Below are positions 46,568 to 58,642 of a DNA stretch of 64,000 nt, one piece after another. The stretch is from Mucor racemosus (lineage: Eukaryota; Mucoromycota; Mucoromycetes; Mucorales; Mucoraceae), in assembly GCA_027405735.1 (NCBI GenBank), contig JAPEHQ010000010.1:1550001-1614000 (forward strand). The letters run 5' to 3'. The notes under the pieces are model-generated. The model made no database searches. It worked only from the letters and a program-made list of their open reading frames with translations, and was not told the origin of the DNA. The translations under genes were made by a program, and so were the position numbers. Numbering within the stretch: the first letter of the stretch is position 1; the number at the start of each line of letters is the position of its first letter.

Positions 46568-47068
46568 TGTTATTAACATCAAGCCATTTTTTGTATTCTA
46601 AATCGAGCAATTTCTTGAGAATGCTCCTTTTTTTTTTTCTTGCTTGTGCATAAAAATCAATGCTGTGTTTTTATGATAGATTTCATAGTTTTTATACATG
46701 CGATGCCATTAAATATGACACTCATTGATAGCCAATATTCAGTAATACACAAATATGTCATTTAAACAAGTTTCCATGCGTTTATCCATTTAAACAACAT
46801 GAAGAAATCACAATATGCATCGTTGATTCTCAAGGCAACTCATCCCTAGTTTGTCTATTTTGGCCCCCTTATTTTGAATCGGTTTATCTCCTTTACTTTC
46901 AAGTCAGTTGTTTTCCTTGTCCTCACTTACCCTGTTGGTCTTTCTCCTAAAGAAACCTTTTTTTCTTCTTTTTTGTTGTTGTTGTTGATTGAAATCAATC
47001 TTCTTTTTTTTTTTTTTTTCCTCTTTTTTACATTTAATACGAAAAAAGTATAATAATTAATACACAAA
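46568..47068. other. Intergenic, septin promoter region
   Basis: About 500 bases with T-rich runs (46629-46639, 47005-47020) and CT-rich stretches near the septin start. No gene visible. Confidence 0.4.
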
Positions 47069-49057
47069 ATGGCGCACGTATGTAAATTTCAATATTTAAG
47101 AATTGCAATCAAATTAAATTATCGATTTATAGAGACTTGGAGGACGTAGAAAGAACGTAAAGAAAGGATTTCAATTCACATTGATGGTTGTTGGCAAGTT
47201 TTTTTTTTTTTTTTGAATGGTAGACTTTATAGTTTGCTGATATCAGAATTTATTAGGTGCATCTGGTACTGGTCGCACTACATTTGTGAATACGCTTTGC
47301 GATTCCAATGTTTTATCAAAAAAGATTTGTGATAATCCAGAAGAAGCACATAACGAAGAAGGAATTACCATTAAACCTGTATCTGTTGGTAAGAAGTAAA
47401 TTTCATTTGAATTATATCTTATATTAACACCTAAGCTAGAATTGGATGAAGATGGCGTTAGGTAGAGTATTGGGAATTGGGCTGATATTTGTAAAATAAA
47501 TCAAGGGGAATCCCTCTTTGCAGCATCTGCTTGGACTCCCTTGCTTTTTATTTTAGCAGACAATCTCTATTTTTTTTTTTATCTCTTTGCTAACTTTTTT
47601 TATTTTCATGATCCCTTGATTTTTTTTCCTTCTTTATTTGTTTATATATATTATAGAATCTCCTTAACAATTGTTGATACACCTGGATTTGGTGATAACA
47701 TTGATAATGAAAAATGGTATGAATACCATTAACTATTTCCCCACATTTAAAACGTTCGCTAATTCAATATTTTATAGCTTTCAAGAGATTGTTGGCTATT
47801 TGGAGACACAATATGATGATATTTTGGCTGAAGAATCTAGAATTAAACGTAATCCTCGTTTCCGCGATAACCGTGTTCATGCTTTATTATATTTTATCTC
47901 GCCCACTGGTCATGCGTAAAGTATTATACTTTTGTTATATTTATATTTTTACTAATCAAATTCCTCAAAAAAAAAGTCTCCGCGAAATTGATATTGAGTT
48001 AATGCGTCGTTTGAGCCCTCGTGTCAATGTTATTCCTGTAGTTGGCCGTGCTGATTCACTTACTCCACAAGAATTGAAAGATTTCAAGAGAAGGGTAAGC
48101 TTTCTTTCTTTTTATTGAGATTATGTATCAATTAAGTGTATTCAAATGTTAGATCATGGAAGATATTGAACACTATAGTATTCGTATCTATAATTTCCCA
48201 TATGACGTTGAAGAAGATGACGAAGATACCATTGAAGAGAATAGTGAATTAAGGGTAAGTTATATTCAAGATGTTTGTGTGTGTCTATGTGCGTTTTCAT
48301 TCTATTTGTGTATGTATGTAACTCACATGTATATTCTACTTAGGCTCTTTTACCCTTCTCTATTATTGGCAGTGATGAAGAAATCACTGTGAACGGTCGC
48401 GCTGTCCGCGGAAGACAATATCCTTGGGGTGCTGTTGAAGGTAAAAAAAAAACTACAATCTCTGCATAATCTTAGACAAATCAATTAATCGCAATATGTA
48501 AACAGTGGACAACCCTCAACACTCTGATTTTGCACGTTTAAGATCTGCTCTTTTGAGGTAAATTAACCACGACATTTTCAAATGTATTTCTAATATGTTA
48601 TATTAGCTCTCATTTACAAGATCTCAAGGAAATTACTCATGATATTTTATATGAAAATTATCGTACTGAGAAACTTAGTCGTACAGTTAATGGCGGAGAT
48701 CAGGAGTAAGTTGCACATGGATACCCTTTCCCCACCCCCTTCTCCTTCCCCCTTTATTTTTGTATATATTCTAATATGTGTTGATTGTTTTTTCAGTGAT
48801 GCCTCTATGAATGCAGATGATATGGCAGGTCAAAGTGTTCGTTTGAAGGAAGAACATTTGAGAAAAGAAGAAGAAAAGGTAGCGTTAAAATATTAAACAT
48901 CTCATTGACCTGAATTAAAAAAAAAAATTAGCTCCGTGAAATTGAGTTGAAAGTTCAGCGTGAAATTCAAGAAAAGAGAGCTGAACTTATGAATAAAGAA
49001 GAAGCTTTACGTAGTTTGGAAGCAAGACTTTCACAAGCCCAGTTAACAGATGTTTAA
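47069..49057 (+). CDS. Septin
   Basis: Thirteen exons: 47069-47077, 47133-47193, 47257-47388, 47440-47461, 47657-47716, 47778-47915, 47977-48094, 48153-48254, 48344-48440, 48506-48557, 48607-48705, 48797-48878 and 48932-49057, giving 365 residues in one frame. It has P-loop GASGTGRTT (G1), DTPGFGD (G3), VVGRADSL (G4, in place of NKxD-like AKAD), the septin-unique element with [20 protein letters not shown], and a C-terminal coiled coil ([20 protein letters not shown]). Septins form GTP-binding filaments at the cortex, septa and branch points. The second intron is GC-AG, and exon 1 (9 nt) and exon 4 (22 nt) are tiny. Exact septin class (Cdc3/10/11/12) is not assigned. Confidence 0.93.
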
Positions 49058-49560
49058 ATACATTTTCATTTTTTTTTATATTAAATAAATCGCTTTTATA
49101 CACAACATTTAAACTTCACTTGGCGTTCCCTGAATTTTATGGCGTTGCCAGAAAAAAAAAAAAAAAAGTCGTACATAACCTTTTGTAAACATTTTTTTGA
49201 AAGTGTTCCCTAAACAGATGATTACTGTTTTAGTATTGAAATATATACTTTATTATGTCTAGTTTATAATTGCATTTTTATTTTGGAGAAATCCATAAAT
49301 ATTCAATACTAAAATGACATTTCTTTTGAGCTCCTTCAAAAAAGAAACGACTTATTTCAAGTGCGACAATTTCATGTGGTATGAATGATGCATAAGAACA
49401 AGATCTCCCTATATCTTTTGATGATGATACAGCCACTTTTTAATACAAACTCCACTATTTTTCTGTACTTTTTTCCTCTTCTTTGTTTGCCATTCTTTTA
49501 CAAACGTTCTTTTTTTTTTCCCTTTCTTTTCTTGATATACTAAAAGTAAAGACTATAATA
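49058..49560. other. Intergenic between septin and Rab6
   Basis: About 500 bases, AT-rich with an A-run near 49150-49165 and a CT-rich stretch just before the Rab6 start. Nothing else recognised. Confidence 0.4.
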
Positions 49561-50587
<1,027 letters not shown>

Positions 50588-51757
50588 AAGTATAAACCTG
50601 GCTTTTAAATAATAAAGTGATATACGAGATTCTTTTCGATCAATTGTTTAGATATAATCCACATTTAGCTGCATTTTGCAAGCTGTGCAAGCTTCCAAAG
50701 TATTGCTGTAGGAGTGAAATTTTACCATTAGGATCTGATGACTAAAGGCGAAATACTTATTGGATGGAGAGAAAGGGAGTGAGGCTGATGTATGATTGAT
50801 TTCAGATTTGCTGTTTACCAGAGGCTGCAAAAAAATAAGCCTGGTCGGGATATGAATTGTTAAAATGTAAGAGTAGTATTTTATTTTCAATTTGCCATTT
50901 TCGAGAAAAAAATGAACATTCAAAGGATTTTTGTAATCAAAACTTTATAGCAAAACTGCAAATATTTACTAATATAATCTATGTAATTTTAAATATTGTA
51001 TATCATGGAATTTTAATTTTGCATTTTTTTGGAACAAAAGTCTGAGTTATCTTCAAAAAACTGCGATTTTAGTTTCTCAAAGAAATATCAAAAAATTCGG
51101 TTTATAGTTACAAAAAAAACATTACCAATGCAAAGATAGCGTTATTTTGGTCATATAATGTCGATTATTATCTTAGTAAAAAGTCTCATTTTTCGACTGA
51201 AAAATTGAATTTTTTGAAAATTGAGATTTTAGACGAGGTATAGTAAGGCAAAAATCGAGTTGAAAAAAATGTCTACAAAAAGACGTAGGAATACTGCAGA
51301 ATGAATCTACTAAACGACAGCAATCGTTTGGTACCCTTCTGAGCCCTAGAAATGGCCGTAAACAATAGGATTGAAGCATTAAAGTACGGATATAGACCAA
51401 TTTTACTACATTAGTGAAACAAGGTATGTGCTATGTCAATTTTATATATACTCGATGATCTAAATTTATGTATTTTTGACAATCTGCACCTTGCAACTGT
51501 AAAACAAGGTGGTGCTTTGTATTCAAAACTATCGTATTCAAGTTCAAATGCTTATCATTCATTGGGTTAGATCTCACGTTTTAAGTTCAATAACCTTCAT
51601 TCCAGATAGTTCTATTGGTTGTTTAAAGGCAAAAACTATTGTTGTGTTAAAGCGATTAATAGATTTTGAGGAGACACATTATACAAATCCGGGAAGCAAT
51701 TCACAGTAATGTGATTTTTTAGTTTCTTTTTCTTTTTTTTCTTTTTTTCCACAGGAA
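50588..51757. other. Intergenic with a diverged R1-like block
   Basis: About 1.17 kb. The region 51000-51300 (ATTTTTCGACTGAAAAATTG... GACGAGGTATAGTAAGGC) resembles the R1 core in plus sense but is strongly diverged. No supported gene. Confidence 0.4.
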
Positions 51758-52201
51758 ATGATTCAAATAGAACATATAACCGAGAAAACCATTACAAAAG
51801 AAAAGTTACAACAACTTTTGCATATTTTGAAACAACTTTCTAGTTCTGTTACAGAAGAGCTTGTGATGAAAGCGATATCTTCAAGTCAAAATCACGTTTT
51901 AGGGGCTTTTGATGATAAAGATGGTCATATTATAGGGACAGCAACCATGGCATTTTTGTATTGTGCCACTGGTATTCGGGTGCATATTGAAGACGTAGTT
52001 GTGGATTCGGATCACCGGGGTAAAGGTATAGCGCATGTATTAATAAATGAAGCTATTCAGCGTGCGAAAAAACTGCAAGCCAAAACGATAGATCTTACCA
52101 GTCGACCTGAAAGAGAAGCAGCCAATAGACTTTACAAGAAACTGGGATTTGTACAAAGAGACACCAACGTATATCGATTTGTTGCACCAATCACTGAATA
52201 A
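51758..52201 (+). CDS. GNAT-family N-acetyltransferase
   Basis: Single exon, 147 residues, covering one complete GNAT fold. The acetyl-CoA-binding motif A is clear: HIEDVVVDSDHRGKGIAHVL (Q/RxxGxG/A form RGKGIA), followed by motif B DLTSRPEREAANRLYKKLGF. The compact single-domain form, with DLTSRPEREAANRLY, resembles short bacterial-type acetyltransferases more than fungal Gna1, so an ancient transfer is possible but not shown. The acceptor substrate is unknown. The gene lies 169 bases upstream of carnitine acetyltransferase on the same strand; both would use acetyl-CoA, but adjacency alone is weak evidence. Confidence 0.88.
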   Translation: MIQIEHITEKTITKEKLQQLLHILKQLSSSVTEELVMKAISSSQNHVLGAFDDKDGHIIGTATMAFLYCATGIRVHIEDVVVDSDHRGKGIAHVLINEAIQRAKKLQAKTIDLTSRPEREAANRLYKKLGFVQRDTNVYRFVAPITE

Positions 52202-52370
52202 ACTTTTTTCCCCACACTTTTTTTTCTTGATGATGATAAGGAATTTAACTCTTCTGTTTTTTCCATGCGGATATATGTAATCCTCTATAAAAGGGAGAGT
52301 CGTTCAAGTATCACTGTATTGTTTGACATCTTTTTTTTTCTTTTTCTTTACAAACTATCCCTTTTAAAAA

Positions 52371-54875
52371 ATGACTATTCGCTTTACTGATGAACCTACT
52401 GATGGCGAGACCTTCCAGTATCAAAACCAATTGCCTAAATTGCCTATTCCCGAACTTGAGGATACTGCTAGAAGATACCTTGCTGCTATAAAGCCATTGC
52501 AGGTACGCATTAATCTCTGCATATATCTAATATATATATATATATATACTCATTATAAATATAACATAGTCTGTTGAAGAGCATCAAGCTACAATTCAAT
52601 CAGTTCAAGATTTCATGAAGAATGAAGGTCCTCTATTACAAGAAAAGTTAAAAGCTTATGCTACCGATAAATCATCCTACATTGAAGAATTTTGGTATGA
52701 TTCTTATCTCCATTATACCGATCCTGTTGTGCTTAATCTCAACCCTTTTTTCTTGTTGGAAGATGATCCAACACCCCTACGTAATGATCAAGTTATCCGT
52801 GCTTCTTCCCTCATTTACTCTACTTTAACATTTGTTCATGCTCTCAAAACTAGACATTTGGAGCCTGATGTTTTTCGTGGTATTCCTCTTTGTATGTCTC
52901 AATTCAGTCGTTTATTTGCAACTGCTCGGGTACCTACTGAAAAGGGCTGTTATATTGCTCCAAATAATGAGATCAGCGGTCGCCATATCGTAGTAATGTC
53001 TCATTCTCAATTCTATCATTTTGAAGTATTTGATGAATCTGGTGATTTCGTATTAACTGAAAAAGAAATCGCTGCTAATTTGAGGGCTATCTTGCGTGAT
53101 TCTGCTCAAACACCTGTTGCTGATATTGCTAAAAATGCAGTTGGTATCCTAACTACCGAGAATCGTCGTAACTGGGCTAAATTGAGAACCCAACTCAAGA
53201 GTGACCCGGTCAATCGCGAGTCCTTGAAAGTAGTTGATGGAGCTTTATTTATCGTATGTCTTGATCACGTTAAACCTACATCATCTGAAGAATTGAGTAA
53301 CAATATGCTGTGTGGTACTTATAATTTAGATCAAGGATTGCAAGTTGGCACCTGTACAAATCGATGGTATGATAAACTCCAGGTAAGAAAAATTTATCGA
53401 ATGCTTTTTTTTTCCCCAGATTCTTGTGTTACAGTATCGCTTACGAAATCTATTCTCTATTAGATCATTGTTTGTCAAAATGGTAGTGCGGGTATAAATT
53501 TTGAACACACAGGTATAATATTCAAAAGATGTGGGGTAATCCAATCACCACTAATTGTGTTACATTATTAATATAATAGGTGTGGATGGCCATACTGTCT
53601 TGCGTTACGTTTCTGATATATACACTGATACCATCTTACGTTTCGCAAAGACTATTAATAGTCAAACTCAATCCATTTTCCACAATTATCGTCAAAGAAG
53701 AGAAAGTCATAGTACTAATGGTAATGCTGCACCTCGTGATAGAGCTGGTTCAACTGGAAGTGCCACTGGTTATTTTGACCATAATCCTCGTAAAATTGAA
53801 TGGAATATGACAGAACAAGTTGAATTAGGTGTTCGTTTTGCTGAAACAAGATTAAGTGATCTTATCTTGCAAAATGAAGTTAAAGTACTCGAGTTTAACG
53901 ACTACGGAAAAAACTTTATTACTGATATGAAAATGAGTCCCGATGCCTTTGTACAGGTATGTTGCACCCAACAGATTATACAATTTTGTTGAAATCATGT
54001 GCTAACTTATTATTTAAATTAATTATAGATGGCTATTCAAGCTGCTTACTATGGTCTTTATGGTAAATCCGAATCTACTTATGAACCAGCAATGACAAAA
54101 ACTTTCTTGCATGGTCGCACTGAAGCTATTCGCTCTGTTACTTTGGAATCTACTAAGTTTGTGCAAAACTATTATTCTACCGGTGCTTCTTCTTATGAAA
54201 AGTTAAATTCTTTACGTCAAGCATTAAAGACTCATACCAATATTACTCGTGAATGTTCAAAGGGTCAAGGCCAAGATCGTCATCTTTATGCTTTGGAATG
54301 TCTCTGGGATAGACTTTACAAGAACGAAAAGAAGCCTCAAATCTTTACCGATGGTGGTTGGAAGACATTAAACAATACCGTTATTAGTACATCCAACTGT
54401 GGTAATCCGGCTCTTCGTTTATTCGGTTTTGGTCCTGTCGTATCTAATGGTTTCGGTATTGGTTATATTATTAAGGAAGATCGTATTTCGGTAAATACAA
54501 TTAATACTGTTTACATTTTATTTGTACTAAACGTTTCATATATAGTTTGTTGCATCCTCCAAGCATCGTCAAACAGAACGTTTCTTGCAAACATTGAAAA
54601 AGTTTTTAAATGATATCAAGACCATGTTGTTGAAAGAAAAATTCCCCGGTGGTGTATCTCAACGTCAACGTATTCTTGCTCTCGAAGAACAAGAATACCA
54701 ATCGCAAAGTGATGGTTATAGTTACTTTGATAATGGTTATGAGCCTGCTACAAGCGATCATACTTTGTCAGATGGTGCTGGTTCACCTACAACCACTCAT
54801 GAAAGTGGAATGTCTCCCACAAAGTCTAGTCGCAAGATTGGAAAACGTTTAGTTCTTCGCGAAAGCGATGAGTAA
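52371..54875 (+). CDS. Carnitine O-acetyltransferase (Yat1/Yat2-like)
   Basis: Six exons: 52371-52502, 52570-53382, 53464-53512, 53580-53956, 54029-54490 and 54546-54875, giving 720 residues. The choline/carnitine acyltransferase family is shown by [17 protein letters not shown] at the N-terminus, [38 protein letters not shown] with the catalytic His in FEHT, and [14 protein letters not shown] near the end. It transfers acetyl between CoA and carnitine, shuttling acetyl units between compartments. There is no N-terminal mitochondrial signal and no C-terminal peroxisomal tripeptide (it ends ESDE), so a cytosolic form like yeast Yat2 is likely. The C-terminus has an extra Ser/Gly/acidic tail. 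Confidence 0.95.
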
Positions 54876-55084
54876 GCAAACTGGTAGCAGCCTTGTATAA
54901 GAATTATTGTATTATTTTCTCCAGATTTATCATATTCGAATAAAGTATATATATATTCATGAATCCAATTATTACAGTATGCCAAATATCAGCTTTTACA
55001 AATTGTTTTTGGTTGTTTAAATCTGAAATTTGTCATTTTTCCCTATTTTGCTTGAAGTTTTCTGAACGATTCACAAAAATGAAA
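54876..55084. other. Short spacer before the repeat block
   Basis: AT-rich 3' flank of the acetyltransferase gene, containing an AATAAA-type signal near 54939 (CGAATAAAG). Confidence 0.4.
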
Positions 55085-56185
55085 TCTGCCCTCTTTTCTA
55101 TAATTAACCTTATTCTAAACATTTTTAAAATATACCCTCCAAACACTGCTAAACAGATATAAATTGATCGCATTATGTTACCTGTTCCTAAGTTTATTCT
55201 ATATCTCACGAAAGACCCAAAACCAGGTAAAATTCACTGCTTTTTCCTTGAAAACTGGGCCGCACTTTTCATTCCTGCTCAATTTTTTTTTACTAAATAA
55301 CACCAAGAAAAAATTATATGTCAACGTACCTGAGATGTTCAGCTTTAATCCAAAAATGAGTATCCAAAAATATCCTACTTTCTGCAGGTGGTATTAATTT
55401 TTCAGTGCTAATGTTTCAGATTTTTTACGCGTCTTTCACTGCTAAAATTAAAAACTTTGAACCCTCATATCTCTGCCAAAAATTAAGCTGTACTAACAAT
55501 TTTTAATAATAAAACTTACTTGTTTTGAAGCACTTTATAACATATTTCAGTATAAAATAATTCTGCGCATTTTTATTTTTCTTTAATTTTTTGATATTTT
55601 GTAGTATATAGATTTCAAAATATTCGTTGAATTGAGCAGCATTTTTTTATTATTCATACCATCAACCTCGTAGAGCTCTTTTGGACCTAATTTAGTTTTT
55701 TTCAAAATATTGATTTTTCGTGGAGATATCTTCAAAAATGTGTACAAATAGATATCTTTGCTTCTAGCTTCAATTTTTCCTCTGTATACACTCACTCCAA
55801 ATTCTAAATAATTTGAAAAAAAATCAACGTAAATCTCGTTTTCTCTACGAGGAATGCAGCTAGAAGGTTCCGCAATAGCTAAATCGATAGATAATTTTAC
55901 TGTACACTACCTTAATTATTTATATTTACAACTTGCTTATAAAAAGCGATGCGTATATTTAAAAACCTCTAAAAATTCAATCGCATTTTACGCAAAATTT
56001 AATGCAGAATATTTGCCTGAATTTTATTCAAAGGCACGTAGAATCCAAAACTGTATAAAAATCATTTAGTATACTAGCTTTTAAGCTGTAATGAGACTAT
56101 TATTTTAATTATCTCGACAAAAAAGCCATATTTTTCGCTGAAACAAAAAATTCAGCGCAGCTTTCAATTAAATCTATCTGATGAA
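55085..56185 (-). repeat. R1 dispersed repeat, copy E
   Basis: Near full-length reverse copy. Landmarks: CTATAATTAACCTTATTCTAAAC, CGCATTATGTTACCTGTTCC, ATTATATGTCAACGTACCTG, CATTTTACGCAAAATTTAATG, CTCGACAAAAAAGCC, ending near TTAAATCTATCTG. It retains both the element-sense frame (55583-55795) and the antisense frame (55164-55397). Confidence 0.75.
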
Positions 56186-57494
56186 TAATACAAAATACTT
56201 TATCCGAATATGTTTATGTTAAATAAAACTAGAAATTTAATCAAGTAAAGAGATATCGTTTATTGGAATAAAATTACTAGGGTTTATATACTATTTGATT
56301 TGGGGAATTAATAATGTGATAAGGTAGTTTATGCTACAAAAACGTAATTATAAAAAAGCGATGGGAAATACAATTATAACTCTTCTAAGTTTATTAAAGG
56401 TATAAAGTAAAGCAACGACTCATCTACTCGATGGATCGTTGTGGTATTTATATTAAATGTCTAATTCAAATTACTAATGCAGTAATTTGATCTTCTTGGT
56501 TTTAAAGCTGATGGGAAAAGGGATCAGCAATTACTAATTCAGGTTATACAATTATCTATAATTGTTGTTTGTGATTTTAAATTATAGTTAAGTTTCTATA
56601 TTTCATGATCTTGGTTCTCACACCAGATTCATGTTATTCATTACTAATTCAATTTGATGTGTGAAAGACTGCCAGTAGTTTACATCAGTTTAGATGTTAT
56701 TTAATAGTAATGTGTCATGTTGGTATATTATGTTGGAATATAGCACTGGAGCATCATGCTTTTGTACCATGCTTCTATACCATACTTTTAGGAGCATAGT
56801 TTAATTAATATTCAATTAAGTAACTTCCAGTTCCGAATCTTTTATTGTTTACTTTTTTGGATTCGACATGATCCGGTTTAAGAATGATATATCACAAAAA
56901 ACCAATAATTCAATTTTGGAATTTATATTTTGCAATCAATATTGGACCAATTTTTGGTCAGTATTAAGTATTAAGGCAATGCATTTATATTCTGGTATCG
57001 ACCTTTTCATTTTCGGATAAATATCAATGGTTGATAAAGGGAAGATACATATTTTTTGAATATTATTTGAAGAAATTCAACTCAATATTGGCAAGCAAAT
57101 TCGAAAATCATCTAAAAACCATCTGAAACCTATTTCACAACAACAAAAGAACTATCACGGCAAAGCTTGATTCTAGTAGTTTCCAAATTTTATCATGCTT
57201 TTTTTTTGTGTAAATGAGGGTAACTATAACCGGATACTTTGCTCCTTGCATGTCGGCCAAATACTAGTAAATTAATAACCATTTTCTACGAGTACCTGCT
57301 ATTTACACCTACTAACGACAATGAACAACATACCATTTCTCGATGAATATGGATCCAAATAAGCTTTCGTTGCACTAATAGGTACGCCTAGGGTTTATCC
57401 ACAGAATTATAAAGTTTCAACCTCCATAAGTTGCTGTAAAAATGAGGAAATAAATACGCTCACTTTTTAAAGTATTTTGTATGGTGGATTGTTT
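56186..57494. other. Intergenic repeat-like DNA, unresolved
   Basis: AT-rich. Around 56365-56400, ATTATAACTCTTCTAAGTTTAT also occurs near 17498-17520, so at least part is dispersed. The stretch near 56745-56800 contains a short internal duplication (CATGCTT...ACCATGCTT). No gene visible. Confidence 0.4.
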
Positions 57495-57850
57495 CAGGTA
57501 TTTTTTAAAAAATTTATAAAATCAAATAATAATTTGAAATCAAACTACTTTGAAGTTTCATTTGATGTGGAGTAAATATAAAAATACCATATCTTAATTT
57601 TATTAGGAAACAGGCGTTTTTGGAGAAGTTTTATACAAGTTTCAAAAGAAATTCTCTCTTCCTCTGTTTAAAAAAAATAAATCGACTGGAAAAATGTCCG
57701 TAATCAATGAATATTGATCCAAATGGGCTGAAAATTTTAAAATATATACTATTACGGCTGTAACAATATTCAAAAATGTAATTTTCAGCATCTATTAATT
57801 TTCTGATCAGATTGTAGGAATAAACGCGCCCTTTTTCGAGTAGGAGAGTT
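57495..57850 (+). repeat. Dispersed repeat R3, copy 2
   Basis: Direct-orientation partner of 38720-39080, sharing TTTATAAAATCAAATAAT, AAGAAATTCTCTCTT, GTAATCAATGAATATTGAT and CAAATGGGCTGAA. Diverged but alignable over about 350 bases. Confidence 0.6.
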
Positions 57851-58642
57851 TCATAGCTCAGCAGACCATTTCTAATTAGAAATAGCGCAAAGTTTGCCAA
57901 AGCCAGCATATATGGCAATGATGACAACTACTAAAATTAATAAATAGATGTCCTCTTCATGTATAATCAAAGCTTTAGTGCAATGTACAATGTGTTCTAC
58001 ATTCATTTTCTTTAAAAAAAAAAAAACGTCAGTTTTTAAAGATTGATTCAAATAACTATGAGTCGCTAAATACTAGAAAAAAATACTGGAATATCATAAG
58101 CATTTATTTCTTGAGATGATTAGCGGTTGATAGTAAACAAATAATATACAGCGTAATCTACTGGATACTTTTTGAATTTTTGATATGCTAAAAACTAAAA
58201 CACATCCCAATGACAAGGTTATCTATTTTACTGCATGTATATCTGCTGTAAACTTGTCAGAAATGCGATTTATTTCTTCTTGCGTATTTGATTACCAACA
58301 ACCAAGTATTTATATCAAGACTTTACTATTGGTGGTTATCTAGCTATAAAATATGGGTCCACAGCCATCATGAACTATTGAAAAATTCTAAATGGATATA
58401 TAATACTAAAAGCATTTTTACATCTACAGAGAACGATCTGAAAAAAATAATGTATGATAAACATCAAACATTGAAAATACTCTACTTCAATGACAATTCT
58501 CAAACTATTATGATGACAATAATTCTTTTGATTCAAAAACTTGAACCAAATAATAGTCAAGCTGTTTGTTTTCGAATGAAATACAATTGTGAATAGTTTC
58601 TTTTTTATTATTATTATTATTATCAAATGCCAAATGTATGCT
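57851..58642. other. Intergenic, 3' side of PPWD1
   Basis: AT-rich. A TTA/ATT trinucleotide run lies at 58604-58622, just downstream of the PPWD1 stop. No gene supported. Confidence 0.4.
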
